Shown in pieces: positions 35,619 to 45,228 of a DNA stretch of 64,000 bases. The stretch lies in NCBI GenBank assembly GCA_029212925.1, contig JARGOB010000007.1, forward strand, positions 62,001 through 126,000, read 5' to 3'. How positions within the stretch are numbered: the first letter of the stretch is position 1; every line of letters begins with the position of its first letter. The stretch is from Coxiellaceae bacterium (GTDB lineage: Bacteria; Pseudomonadota; Gammaproteobacteria; Coxiellales; Coxiellaceae). The translations under genes and the position numbers were made by a program. The notes below the pieces were generated by a model, which saw only the letters and a list, made by a program, of their open reading frames with translations, was not told where the DNA came from and searched no databases.

Positions 35619-36985
35619 CGTAACATAAACGTCATGTATTCCAGATTACGGAAATCGTAATCCAATAAAAAGAAAGCTAGCAGATTAGAAAATAATAATG
35701 ATGCTGCTAAACCGTAAGCGTAATAATATACCCCAAGATGAACTGTTATTATAGTTAAAATAAGATTACTAACAAAAAAGAACACTGTAATTGTTACCGC
35801 CTGGTGTTTCTTGTCCAAATAGAACAGAATGTTCAATAATCCAAGCAGAATAACCTGTAACGCTGCTGCAATCGTAGCCACATTTAAAATATGCGCATAG
35901 TAAATTGACACACCAAACAGATGCAAAATAGTTTTTCCCGCCAAAAACATCAGCACTATCATAAAGCCTTGCACTTTAGCAATTTCCACCACACCAAAGT
36001 AAGCAGCTGATACCATTTGTTGACGATAATTTAAAATATTGGTTAGTGAGTCACCATTACGAATCGCATTGTAATATTGATCGTAGTATTCAACAAAATC
36101 CGTTTCCAATCGAAACAAAAATACTGCCATACCAGGGATCATCGTTAGGTAAGAAAAGAAGATAGGTAAATCATATATCGGTGATGAAAATAACGGCCCA
36201 ATGATATGCATGCCCGTGCTAGCCGAATACCAAAACACAACCTTATCCACCCAGATCGCCATATTATAAAACAAGCCAACCAGAACCAGTGTTATAAATA
36301 ACTTCCCAGGGCGAAGAAATTCAAATGACATTAACTGCTGACTAAAATGGCTACGAAATAACACAAATATCATGCCAGCTAGCAATAATACCTGCCCAGT
36401 AAAAAATGCCAACATTAAACCAACCAAACCAAAAGCATACAACCAATAACCCAACGCAACAATCAAGGCATAGCCAGCAAAAAATACAATTAAAATTGCA
36501 CGATAAGCTTTTAAACCAGACAATAAACTGCTCGACAACCAGTTGCCGCACAACACAATAAAACTAAATGCCATTAATAATCGATACAAAGTGGGCGTGT
36601 TAATAAAAAATATAGCATCCACAATAAACGCTACCACGCTCGCAAGTATAGTGGTGCACAATAAAGCGCCGCAATACGTTGGGATAATCGCATTTTCACG
36701 CTCAGCATAAATCAAATCAGATATGAATCGAGTAAAACTAAACTGCGCCAATCCTGACAATGTCAGACTTGCAGCAAACAAATACGTAATCGATGTTTGA
36801 AACTGAGTAATCGATGTAGCAAATCGCGGATAACGGTATTTAATAAAGCTAATCAGTACAATACCAAAAACTGCCAGTAACCACGGCCCCGAACTTAAAA
36901 CACTCGCATAGCCATAAGCACGCATAAAATTAAAAAAACTATCCGTTTTTAAAATACGCCTTAATTGAAATCCTATTCCTGCCAT
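35615..36985 (-). CDS. pelG: Pel exopolysaccharide inner-membrane protein PelG
   Basis: 456-aa polytopic protein with about 12 transmembrane segments, related to MATE/Wzx flippases. It begins MAGIGFQLRRILKTDSF, the characteristic PelG N-terminus. In the Pel system PelG works with PelD, PelE and PelF in the inner-membrane synthase complex that polymerises and moves the GalNAc-rich polymer to the periplasm. 12 bp after pelF and overlapping surE by 4 bp. Confidence 0.95.
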   Translation of the reverse strand: MAGIGFQLRRILKTDSFFNFMRAYGYASVLSSGPWLLAVFGIVLISFIKYRYPRFATSITQFQTSITYLFAASLTLSGLAQFSFTRFISDLIYAERENAIIPTYCGALLCTTILASVVAFIVDAIFFINTPTLYRLLMAFSFIVLCGNWLSSSLLSGLKAYRAILIVFFAGYALIVALGYWLYAFGLVGLMLAFFTGQVLLLAGMIFVLFRSHFSQQLMSFEFLRPGKLFITLVLVGLFYNMAIWVDKVVFWYSASTGMHIIGPLFSSPIYDLPIFFSYLTMIPGMAVFLFRLETDFVEYYDQYYNAIRNGDSLTNILNYRQQMVSAAYFGVVEIAKVQGFMIVLMFLAGKTILHLFGVSIYYAHILNVATIAAALQVILLGLLNILFYLDKKHQAVTITVFFFVSNLILTIITVHLGVYYYAYGLAASLLFSNLLAFFLLDYDFRNLEYMTFMLR

Positions 36986-36997
36986 GCAATTACCGTC

Positions 36998-38530
36998 CTA
37001 TCCTTGACATGCCGCCATCGCCTCTTCATAAAGTCTATGATACTTCTCCTGCATAATACGCTCATCAAAGAACTTTTCTGCGCGTATAATCGCCGCCTCT
37101 TGGCAGGCTTTATAATGCGCTTCGTCTGTTAGCATTTTTATAATACCCGTTGCCAAATCATTGGGGTTTGCAATTGACACCACCTCGCCCGCTGGTGGGA
37201 TTGCCCTCGTTTCTTCATCAAAGCCTTCCACCAATTCACGGCATGCACCAACGTCAGTTACCACTACCGGCAAACCCGCCGCATATGCTTCCAACACGGT
37301 TAATGGCATGCCTTCACTGATCGAACTTAATACCATTAAATCAATCGTTGACAACACATCTGTCATTTTCATCAAACCGGTAAATTGCACAACGTCGGTT
37401 AACCCCATGGTGGTAACCAATTCACGGCACTCTTCCACATAATCTTCATCTTCATCTTGTGGACCAACAATCCAAGCTTCGATATGATCTGTTTTATCAG
37501 CAACAATCTTTACCGCACGAATATAAGTTTTTATATCCTTAATTGGCACAACGCGCCCTACCAATGCCATGGTTAGCTGTCCTGAAAAATCGACGGGATG
37601 GCGACATACTTTTAAAGTTGTAACATCCACACCGTTGGCAATCACTTCAGTTTTTTTCGGATCAGCACCATCTTCAATTTGTTTTGCTTGAGCTCCGCCA
37701 TATAAGCTCAATATATTCGTTGAAGCGCCATAACAAACTCGCGCTAAACACTCAAAAAAGCGAATCCATATATGACGCAAGTAACTCGGTTCGATCGGCG
37801 ATGCGACCAACGGGTCAACATTCTTAACCACAGTACTGCTTAATAATTCAATTCGGCGCTCTTTAGCATAGATGCCATGCTCTGTCAGGATCAATGGATA
37901 ACCATACTTTTTATTTACTAGTGATGCGAGAAATCCAGCATAGCCTGTCGATACAGTATGTAGCGCTTTAACTTTAATAAAATCATTAACAATATCCGCA
38001 ATACCCCATAAGGGTTGATGAACGTTACGCACTGTCCAAAAATAATCAAGAAATGACGGCTCTGCCGAATAGGTTTTATACATTTCAACAATTAAACGCC
38101 AAGATTCGCGACTAAATAAAAATTGCTTCTCATCAACTTTTTGTTTTGGATCAATATAAAAAGACAAGTCTGAAAAAATATCGTCGATACAAGCCTCAGT
38201 TCCACCGCCTTTAAAGCAAACATGCAAATCTCTAATTTGAGAAAAAGCTTTTGGACGACCAGGGCATGGCTTTGGCTTAAGCTTTTTTTTACCATCAAAT
38301 AAATAGTGAATTTCAACATGCACTACATTTTCTGGCAGCTTGTATTTTATCTCGGTATAGTCTTCTTCTTTTGAACCAATAAATATTAAAGCAAACTGGA
38401 TATCGGGGTAAGAATTTATAATTTGATGCACCCAGGAAGATACGCCTCCCGTCACCAATGGATAAGCACCCTCAACAAATAAAGCAATATCAGCTGAATC
38501 AGCCGTAGGTAAATGACTGGTATCAACCAC
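36998..38530 (-). CDS. pelF: Pel glycosyltransferase PelF
   Basis: About 510 aa, cytosolic GT4-type (GT-B) glycosyltransferase that polymerises the Pel chain from UDP-sugar. N-terminal VEGAYPLVTGGVSSWVHQ is the PelF signature; the nucleotide-sugar site shows the E-x7-E motif in SEGMPLTVLEAYAAGLPVV. GGAGG upstream fits the GTG at 38530; an in-frame TTG at 38548 would add six residues. Overlaps the 3' end of pelE slightly and is followed by pelG after 12 bp. Confidence 0.95.
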   Translation of the reverse strand: MVDTSHLPTADSADIALFVEGAYPLVTGGVSSWVHQIINSYPDIQFALIFIGSKEEDYTEIKYKLPENVVHVEIHYLFDGKKKLKPKPCPGRPKAFSQIRDLHVCFKGGGTEACIDDIFSDLSFYIDPKQKVDEKQFLFSRESWRLIVEMYKTYSAEPSFLDYFWTVRNVHQPLWGIADIVNDFIKVKALHTVSTGYAGFLASLVNKKYGYPLILTEHGIYAKERRIELLSSTVVKNVDPLVASPIEPSYLRHIWIRFFECLARVCYGASTNILSLYGGAQAKQIEDGADPKKTEVIANGVDVTTLKVCRHPVDFSGQLTMALVGRVVPIKDIKTYIRAVKIVADKTDHIEAWIVGPQDEDEDYVEECRELVTTMGLTDVVQFTGLMKMTDVLSTIDLMVLSSISEGMPLTVLEAYAAGLPVVVTDVGACRELVEGFDEETRAIPPAGEVVSIANPNDLATGIIKMLTDEAHYKACQEAAIIRAEKFFDERIMQEKYHRLYEEAMAACQG

Positions 38531-39566
38531 GGCGCCTCCAAAATTCAACCACAGGAGCCAACGTTAACATAAACCGTAACGACTCGTCCTCTGTTAAATG
38601 ATCTTGCACCGCAAGAAAATTCCTCTCTAAAAAATCCATTTCTGCCATAAAGGGGGCAACCTGTCGTATAGGTACGCCTATAGTGAGTGCTTGGAATAAC
38701 GCCATACGTGCCTTATTGTGATCATTTTTTTCTAATGCGATTTTTGCCAGCAATACCCATAATGCGCCATCTTCTGGCTCTATCTCCAGTCCTTTATCAG
38801 CATAGTGCTGTGACTGATTAAGCATATACAGCTTAATGTTATCTTGACTAAGGTTCAAATAATACATTTCCCAATACAGGCTGGCTAATTGCCTGACAGC
38901 ATTTAAATGCACACGATTTTTGTTATCTTCATCAAGCAACTTAGTAAAATACGATATCCAATTATTGATATCATTTTCCTGCTTATCCAATAGACTGAAT
39001 GCGTATAAGCGCAACTCATCATTGTTTTCTTGCACCATCAACCTGTTTACATAATTTGCAAACTTACCTTTTTGAATATTCAAAGCAGATAATGATTTAA
39101 TACGATCTTCAGTAGTTCCACTATCATTTTGTAAGCGCATCCAAGCGCCACCCTCACTAAAGAATGTATCTGAGTATGCTTTCTCCTGAATGAATTCAAT
39201 CACATTTACGTCATGAATCGACTCCTCTGGATCAGATTCACGATACCACTGCAATAATATGGCACCGGTACATAACAACATCACACCGAAAATAGGAATC
39301 AAACTCGCAATCAACCAACCCAATATAAACAAACTACGCTGGCGATGACGAAAAGCACTTGGAATCACAAACCACACCCAAAGGAATAGCACCAAAGTGA
39401 CAATCGCATTTAAGAAAAAATATACAAGTGTGGAAAAACGACCAGAAGGGTAATGGTAATTAATCCATAAAAAACCAACGTTAACGAAAATCGCTACCAA
39501 ACTCACCACTACTGAAAAAGTGATCAAAAAAGCCAGCTTGGCCTTATGCGGTCTGCTTGTGTTCAT
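38523..39566 (-). CDS. pelE: Pel inner-membrane TPR protein PelE
   Basis: 347 aa from the ATG at 39566, chosen because AAGGA lies 7 nt upstream; it overlaps the pelD 3' end by 23 bp. Two N-terminal transmembrane helices plus a third hydrophobic segment (within the first ~110 residues) are followed by a cytosolic TPR-like helical region (about residues 150-330). In known pel loci PelE bridges PelD and PelF/PelG in the synthase complex. Assignment rests on order, topology and length rather than strong motifs. Confidence 0.88.
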   Translation of the reverse strand: MNTSRPHKAKLAFLITFSVVVSLVAIFVNVGFLWINYHYPSGRFSTLVYFFLNAIVTLVLFLWVWFVIPSAFRHRQRSLFILGWLIASLIPIFGVMLLCTGAILLQWYRESDPEESIHDVNVIEFIQEKAYSDTFFSEGGAWMRLQNDSGTTEDRIKSLSALNIQKGKFANYVNRLMVQENNDELRLYAFSLLDKQENDINNWISYFTKLLDEDNKNRVHLNAVRQLASLYWEMYYLNLSQDNIKLYMLNQSQHYADKGLEIEPEDGALWVLLAKIALEKNDHNKARMALFQALTIGVPIRQVAPFMAEMDFLERNFLAVQDHLTEDESLRFMLTLAPVVEFWRRRG

Positions 39567-40866
39567 CCAGCAATCCTTGCAGCTGTTGTAACGGATCACT
39601 CTTTTCTAAACTGCAATAATGAATATGCAATTTAGGGTAACTAAAACTTAAGCCTCGCTCTTCTTTTAACCACGTACGTACACGACGCACATAACCTTCA
39701 ACCGCCATGGTTTCCGCTACCGGCATTAAGGTAACTAGCACACTATCAAGCTCACGCTTATGCACCCATGTTAAATCCAAGCCACGCTGCTGCAATTGCA
39801 ACGCCGGAATAATACTTTGATACATACTTTCATTTGACACAAATAAAGCGACCAAACAACTATCGATACCAATTTTAGTTCGTAAACGATGCAATTTTTT
39901 TAACTCAACTGCGAAGTCACTTAAACAATCAGGGAAGGCCAACAGGATTTCTTTTGCTTGCTCAACAGCGTAGTAATCTTCTGAAAAGTAATTCAATAAT
40001 ACACTTAACGCCTTTAGGTTGTCTTGGTTAAGCGATAAAAAGGGCATACGCTCAACCACCAACATAGCAAAGGGCTTACTATGATAAGGCTTTAATGGTG
40101 CAGCAACTAAGTATTCACTGACCTCCTTTTCACTCAACTGATTAATAGCTAAGTAAGTAAAATTATCACGCTCCAAAGCCGCAACCACTAAGGGGTCGTC
40201 TACGTTAATCTCCCCTATTTTACCCACATCGGCAATCGGTATACTTTCAATGGTATTACCATTCACTAAAAACAAACCAGCACGCTCAAATGAACAAACC
40301 TGACTCAGTAATTGTAATAGTAACTTTGCAACTTCCGGTGTTAACTCAGCACCTTTTTCAACGATCATTGCACGCAAATCGCACATCGCGCTGCGAATAG
40401 TAACCGGCTTACTAATTAAATTTTGCTCCATTCGATCATGTGATATTCGTGTCATAAAATACACGCGCGATAAAAATTCTAAGCGTTGTTGCGCATACTG
40501 CAGTAACTGTGATGATCGCACTAACTTTTCATGCCAAATAGAACGAAACTGACCACATAATAAAGTAATAAAAAAACCTTCAAGTGCATAGTAACTTTGT
40601 GGGTAATACCACGGTGGCGGAGAAATCATAGCAGCCATTTCTAACACCAAGACTAAGCAAGCTATACCACCTAAACCAGCGCCATAACGCAATGCAACCA
40701 ATATCGGCGCCAGCCAGACCCATTCACTGTTATGATAAAAGGCCTCACCACGTTGCGAAATGGCATAAAAAGTAATAAAGAAGAACAGCGTCGGTAATAT
40801 AATCGACTCAATCCAAGCGATATACTTATTAAATCCTAATATCCACTGCCTTGCTTTGAACGCCAA
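39544..40866 (-). CDS. pelD: c-di-GMP receptor PelD
   Basis: 440 aa. Four N-terminal transmembrane segments (residues ~15-115), a coiled region, a GAF domain (~150-290), and a degenerate GGDEF domain lacking the catalytic GG(D/E)EF motif. The inhibitory-site motif RxxD is present as RGLD at R361-D364, with Arg394/395/397 close to the position of the third c-di-GMP contact known in Pseudomonas PelD. This predicts that c-di-GMP activates Pel synthesis after translation. 4 bp downstream of pelC. Confidence 0.93.
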   Translation of the reverse strand: MAFKARQWILGFNKYIAWIESIILPTLFFFITFYAISQRGEAFYHNSEWVWLAPILVALRYGAGLGGIACLVLVLEMAAMISPPPWYYPQSYYALEGFFITLLCGQFRSIWHEKLVRSSQLLQYAQQRLEFLSRVYFMTRISHDRMEQNLISKPVTIRSAMCDLRAMIVEKGAELTPEVAKLLLQLLSQVCSFERAGLFLVNGNTIESIPIADVGKIGEINVDDPLVVAALERDNFTYLAINQLSEKEVSEYLVAAPLKPYHSKPFAMLVVERMPFLSLNQDNLKALSVLLNYFSEDYYAVEQAKEILLAFPDCLSDFAVELKKLHRLRTKIGIDSCLVALFVSNESMYQSIIPALQLQQRGLDLTWVHKRELDSVLVTLMPVAETMAVEGYVRRVRTWLKEERGLSFSYPKLHIHYCSLEKSDPLQQLQGLLDEHKQTA

Positions 40867-40870
40867 ATCA

Positions 40871-41407
40871 CTACCCTACTTGTCCCATATTAACGCGAGA
40901 TAATAAGTCATTTAATAATAATTGTCCCGTATTACTTAAACCTGAACGACTGCCACCAATCTTACTACCAACGGAAGACCATACTACCTTATTATTACGT
41001 AAATTAATCACGCGCAGTGTAACACTGGCCACCGGCTCTCCATCCAAACCTACTTTATAACGCCACTCATTCACCGCGCCTGTGATAGCATATTGTGCAC
41101 CACGACGACGCGCCCATGATAACGCGCTTCGCATGGAATATGTTTTATTGGGATTTTCCAGCAATGCTTTTGCAGGAATATTAGGACGATAGACAGATAC
41201 TTGGTACTGTTTCATTGTGCGTAAAATACCAGCTAACATCGATGTGACACGTTTACCTGCTTGCGGCGTTTCCGTATGATTAGCCAAAGGCAATACAGCA
41301 ATAGAGGCACTGCGTGGAAAATCTTGTCGAGGGCTCTTATTCATTTCAGTGCAACCAACGACTAAAAATAGTGCAGCCGAAATAACAACCCATTTTAATT
41401 TGTTCAT
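40871..41407 (-). CDS. pelC: Pel outer-membrane lipoprotein PelC
   Basis: 178 aa with a lipoprotein signal ending in VVGC (Cys19). The mature domain (SASIAVLPLANHT..., AQYAITGAVNEWRYKVG) fits PelC, which forms a ring at the inner face of the outer membrane and funnels the cationic polymer into PelB. The gene lies between pelB(C) (9-bp gap) and pelD (4-bp gap), as in canonical pel loci. Confidence 0.93.
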   Translation of the reverse strand: MNKLKWVVISAALFLVVGCTEMNKSPRQDFPRSASIAVLPLANHTETPQAGKRVTSMLAGILRTMKQYQVSVYRPNIPAKALLENPNKTYSMRSALSWARRRGAQYAITGAVNEWRYKVGLDGEPVASVTLRVINLRNNKVVWSSVGSKIGGSRSGLSNTGQLLLNDLLSRVNMGQVG

Positions 41408-41416
41408 AAACCTTCC

Positions 41417-44278
41417 CTAAAAATAAACCCGATAAGCTGCACCGAGTACAAATCGTGTGTTTGCATTACCAACAACGCCAGCGCTATGACTAGCAAAAAT
41501 TGCTAAATGATCCCTGCCAAATACACTGCCTGCTATTCCACCATCAAACACCGTGCCTAATTTCCTACTGGTATTATTTCGAAATATACTGGCAATTGCA
41601 AACGGCTTCCACTCGTGCGTATATTCTTCACGATAGCGCTCGCCAACACCCATAGTGAATCCATATTGAGTAAATGATTCAGGCAATAATAGCTGCCCTG
41701 ATGCTGATGCTTGCTGGCCAGGTGGCACCAGTGTATCCAACACACCCGTTACGTCAGGAACATTGTGAAATTTATTAACAGAACCATAGATGCGATAAAA
41801 ATAGTCAGGATACTCTAGCCACATACGATGCGTAAAAGATACACGATATACCTGCCCATTACTGACCGGCTCTTCGTCCTGACCGTAAAAATAATGCTGC
41901 GTTGCTTCCAGTGCAAGCTCATCACGCACAGTAATATTGTCAAAAAACATCACACCCACACGATTCTGCATCGCGCCAGCTGTCATGTAATCACTTTCAT
42001 TGGCTTCTTCGTGTATACCAGCCTTCCACAGCATCGCCCATTTATCAGTCAACTGGTAATACCATTTCCATTCCGAAGTTACGAAAGTTTCCATCGCATC
42101 ACGCATCCCTAAGGAACCATCAACATAACCACGCTCGAGAATTTTATGCACATCCAAGCCAGCCTGAGAATCATTGTGTGGCGCATTAGTAATAAACTCA
42201 GGATTGCGCCCATTTTGGTCATGTATGCTAAAGTAAGGCAGTAATGCAATTTCAGGCGAAACAAAATAGCGCCCTTCCATCTCATAATCCTGCCACATCA
42301 ATAACTGCGTAGTAACATGTTCCGCATCCCAACCCCAGAAATCAGAACGGGGTAACATAGTATCGCGAAATAACGCATAAGTTTTTTGATTGGTGGGATA
42401 CTCTTTGAGTGCACGATAAGCCATTTCCTCAGCTAAGGTATATTCACCAATCTTAGCAGCCGCGACAACACGATCACGCGGTGGTAATTTTTGCACATCA
42501 TATCGCAGTAATCGATACATTTTATCTTTATTATAACGATGCATAGCTAGCGTTAAACGTATCCACGGCGCTGTTTGCAAATGAGCCATTTCATTGCGCT
42601 TATAGGCATATTGGGCCGCCGCATAATACTGATTAGCCAGCGCCCACGCCATAAATACATCACTAGCCTCTTCTTGTTGAGGATACTGCGACAAATACCA
42701 CATAATAGCTGTAGTCGCATCGCCCGGCGCTAAACGACCCGCCACCTTGGCATAATTAATTTTAAATTCTTTTTGCTTCCATGATTTTATTTGCTTAGCT
42801 TGTACTTGTATCAAGGCCCAAAGATAACTACGTAAATCACGCTCCGATTTAGTGGCGTCACTGTCTGAGCTACGCATTTCCATTAATTGATCTAAGTAGT
42901 TTGTAAGGTAAACCACATCATTCATATGTTTAGGCAAGCCTTCAAACATTAATACGATGGCCATGTATTTATAACCTAAGTAACGGTAACCTACCGCAAA
43001 GGCAATGGTGAAATCATCATTTTTATATTTTAAATTATTCCATTGCACTAAGCGCACACGCAATTCATTGTGATGGTGCCGATCGATCAAAAACCACAAG
43101 TACGACAATTTAAGATCAGAATTATCAGGGCTGTTAGCTATCGCCTCCAAATAGGCCTTACGTGCCTCCGTATAATTCTTTTTATTTAGCAAAGTTTGTA
43201 TCTTAGCCACTTTATAGGAAGGCATATTGGCTAATAATAATTGTGCAGGCTTGCCGAATTTCCGATAAATATCATCGAAGGCATTCCAGTCATTCATTTT
43301 TATTGAATACTGTACAAACCACACCAGATAAACTGGATTTTTGAACTTTTCCCACCCCCTCACTGATAGTTGTGTTGCTTCATAGGCATTAGTACGACCA
43401 ACAATAGTAATATATCGACGCATATTTAAATCTGTTAAATGCTTATTTTGTGCCAGTAACTTATATGCAAACAGTGCGTCATCACTTTTTTGCAATTGCC
43501 AAGCAATATCTGCATAAAGCCCCCAATAGTCAGTGTTATTTTTTTTAGCTGTCAATTTAGCGCTTTCTAATATGGCAAAAGCTTGTGGTAATTTATTTTG
43601 TGAAAAATAAGCCCGTGCTTCACGAATTACTGAAGCTGTACTCTTAACTTCATATTTACTCAGTAATTTTAAAACGCCTACCTCTAACTTCAATGCACCC
43701 ATGCGCGCATAGACATCGGCTAGCTTTTTAAGGTAAATCACTTTTTTTTCTGATTGCCAACGTTGTTTTAAATGCTTAATCGCTGTTTCAGGGTCACCCA
43801 ACTCCTCATGCGAACGTGCTAACTTAACTTTTTCCTCATCAGATAACTTGCCATGTTCGGATTTTAATACCAACAAGTTCTTTTGTATTTCTGGATCGCC
43901 TAATTTTTCAGATAGCCCTATGCCTAAATTAATAAATTTCAGCTTATTAGTACGATCTATCAAGTAAAGCAATTGCTCCATAGCCAAATCATCACGTCCA
44001 GTCCAACGTGATACTTGATATAATTTTTCACGCCATTGGATATTTTCAGGCTTTTGTTTTACGGCTGCATAGGCAACAATAAATGCATCTTTTAAATCAC
44101 CACTACCCGCAAATACTTGATAGGCTGTTGCATAAGTGGCTTGGTCAAAGGTATTTAATTTGGCGATACGCTGCTGACCCGCTTTATCAAACTCAATCCG
44201 AATGGCGCCTTTAGCGCACAGTGAGCCGACAACACCAAGAGTCATACCAATAGCAATACCCAACAAACCTCGCCGCAT
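41417..44278 (-). CDS. pelB: PelB C-terminal protein: TPR region plus outer-membrane barrel
   Basis: 953 aa from the ATG at 44278. It has its own N-terminal signal or anchor (MRRGLLGIAIGMTLGVVGSLCAKG), a long array of TPR-like helices (residues ~50-640), and a C-terminal beta-barrel (last ~300 residues) ending in a terminal Phe after a RVYF strand, the usual BAM recognition end. In Pseudomonas PelB is one ~1190-aa chain; here the N-terminal membrane anchor and first TPRs are a separate gene just upstream. The two genes meet at TGATG, sharing one base. Exports Pel across the outer membrane. Confidence 0.9.
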   Translation of the reverse strand: MRRGLLGIAIGMTLGVVGSLCAKGAIRIEFDKAGQQRIAKLNTFDQATYATAYQVFAGSGDLKDAFIVAYAAVKQKPENIQWREKLYQVSRWTGRDDLAMEQLLYLIDRTNKLKFINLGIGLSEKLGDPEIQKNLLVLKSEHGKLSDEEKVKLARSHEELGDPETAIKHLKQRWQSEKKVIYLKKLADVYARMGALKLEVGVLKLLSKYEVKSTASVIREARAYFSQNKLPQAFAILESAKLTAKKNNTDYWGLYADIAWQLQKSDDALFAYKLLAQNKHLTDLNMRRYITIVGRTNAYEATQLSVRGWEKFKNPVYLVWFVQYSIKMNDWNAFDDIYRKFGKPAQLLLANMPSYKVAKIQTLLNKKNYTEARKAYLEAIANSPDNSDLKLSYLWFLIDRHHHNELRVRLVQWNNLKYKNDDFTIAFAVGYRYLGYKYMAIVLMFEGLPKHMNDVVYLTNYLDQLMEMRSSDSDATKSERDLRSYLWALIQVQAKQIKSWKQKEFKINYAKVAGRLAPGDATTAIMWYLSQYPQQEEASDVFMAWALANQYYAAAQYAYKRNEMAHLQTAPWIRLTLAMHRYNKDKMYRLLRYDVQKLPPRDRVVAAAKIGEYTLAEEMAYRALKEYPTNQKTYALFRDTMLPRSDFWGWDAEHVTTQLLMWQDYEMEGRYFVSPEIALLPYFSIHDQNGRNPEFITNAPHNDSQAGLDVHKILERGYVDGSLGMRDAMETFVTSEWKWYYQLTDKWAMLWKAGIHEEANESDYMTAGAMQNRVGVMFFDNITVRDELALEATQHYFYGQDEEPVSNGQVYRVSFTHRMWLEYPDYFYRIYGSVNKFHNVPDVTGVLDTLVPPGQQASASGQLLLPESFTQYGFTMGVGERYREEYTHEWKPFAIASIFRNNTSRKLGTVFDGGIAGSVFGRDHLAIFASHSAGVVGNANTRFVLGAAYRVYF

Positions 44279-45228
44279 CAATCACCCCCGCTGGGAGTAA
44301 TATATCGCAAATTAATGGCTTGTCGCATCCACGAAGCGGCCAGCTTGCTTTTCTTGCTGGCTAATGCCGCTTTAGCCAACACCATCAACACCTCAGGATC
44401 ATTTTTATATTGCTGACTCTCATTCACGATCAATGAAAACTGTTTCGGCAATAAGTTACCCGCTAATAAACTATTAATCGCTTCGATATAATACGCTTTT
44501 TTTGTTTTTGATTTTTTTTCATCCTGAAATGCCGCCATGTAAAATTGTGCTGCCAATAAAAAGTTACCAGACAAATAACTATTTTTTGCCACAGCCGCCA
44601 ACTCGGCTGTCGTTAGCTTACCTTTAGTAGCATACAATTTAGCGCCAATCTGGCTGGTCATCGTATAATACTTTATCGCCACAGCATTACTAGAAAGAGT
44701 TATCAATTGTTTAGTGGTTAAGGGGGCCCCTTGTAATTCTTGCATCGCTTTTTTTACTGTGGATATCGGCACTTTAGGATGCTTATCCTTTTTAGACGCT
44801 TTGGGTTTCTGCCCAAGCGTTAATGCCATTAAACTTTTTTTCGGTTTAGCTGTGGCTTTTGAAAACAACACTTGATAGGCATACCACTTAAATTGCCAAC
44901 TTAAATTTGACTGAGGATTAGTAACTAAATATGGCTTAATCAGCTTACTGGCTTCTTTTAATTTCCCTAACGCTAACTCTTGATGAATCAATCGCAAACG
45001 TAACTTAAGATCTTTAGGTCGCTTATTTACTTCGTGACGCAAATACAGATTACCAATTTCATCAGGATTACTATCTATTTGACTTTCACCTTTATACAAA
45101 TGCGTTTTGGGATAGACAAACCATAAAATAATTGCAAACAATATTGCAATGATAGAAACAATGATAACTACCACATATCGTTTTATTTGAAATGATTTTC
45201 TAGGCGGCGCATTTTGCGGTAAGCGCAT
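44278..45228 (-). CDS. PelB N-terminal protein: inner-membrane anchor plus TPRs
   Basis: 316 aa. One transmembrane helix near residues 18-40 followed by YLRHEVNKRPKDLKLRLRLI and further TPR-like helices, matching the start of Pseudomonas PelB (short cytosolic tail, anchor, periplasmic TPRs). A Lys-rich insert lies at residues ~125-160. GGAGG lies 7 nt before the ATG, and the gene overlaps pelA2 by 29 bp. It is followed at once by the barrel half. Because both halves carry intact translation signals and membrane-targeting sequences, this looks like a true gene split rather than a frameshift. Confidence 0.85.
   Translation of the reverse strand: MRLPQNAPPRKSFQIKRYVVVIIVSIIAILFAIILWFVYPKTHLYKGESQIDSNPDEIGNLYLRHEVNKRPKDLKLRLRLIHQELALGKLKEASKLIKPYLVTNPQSNLSWQFKWYAYQVLFSKATAKPKKSLMALTLGQKPKASKKDKHPKVPISTVKKAMQELQGAPLTTKQLITLSSNAVAIKYYTMTSQIGAKLYATKGKLTTAELAAVAKNSYLSGNFLLAAQFYMAAFQDEKKSKTKKAYYIEAINSLLAGNLLPKQFSLIVNESQQYKNDPEVLMVLAKAALASKKSKLAASWMRQAINLRYITPSGGD

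Noticed and set aside
44270..44290. A frameshift breaking a single pelB gene.
   Set aside because: The downstream gene has its own start (TGATG) and N-terminal hydrophobic targeting segment, and the upstream one ends cleanly; a genuine two-gene layout is more likely, although resequencing would settle it.
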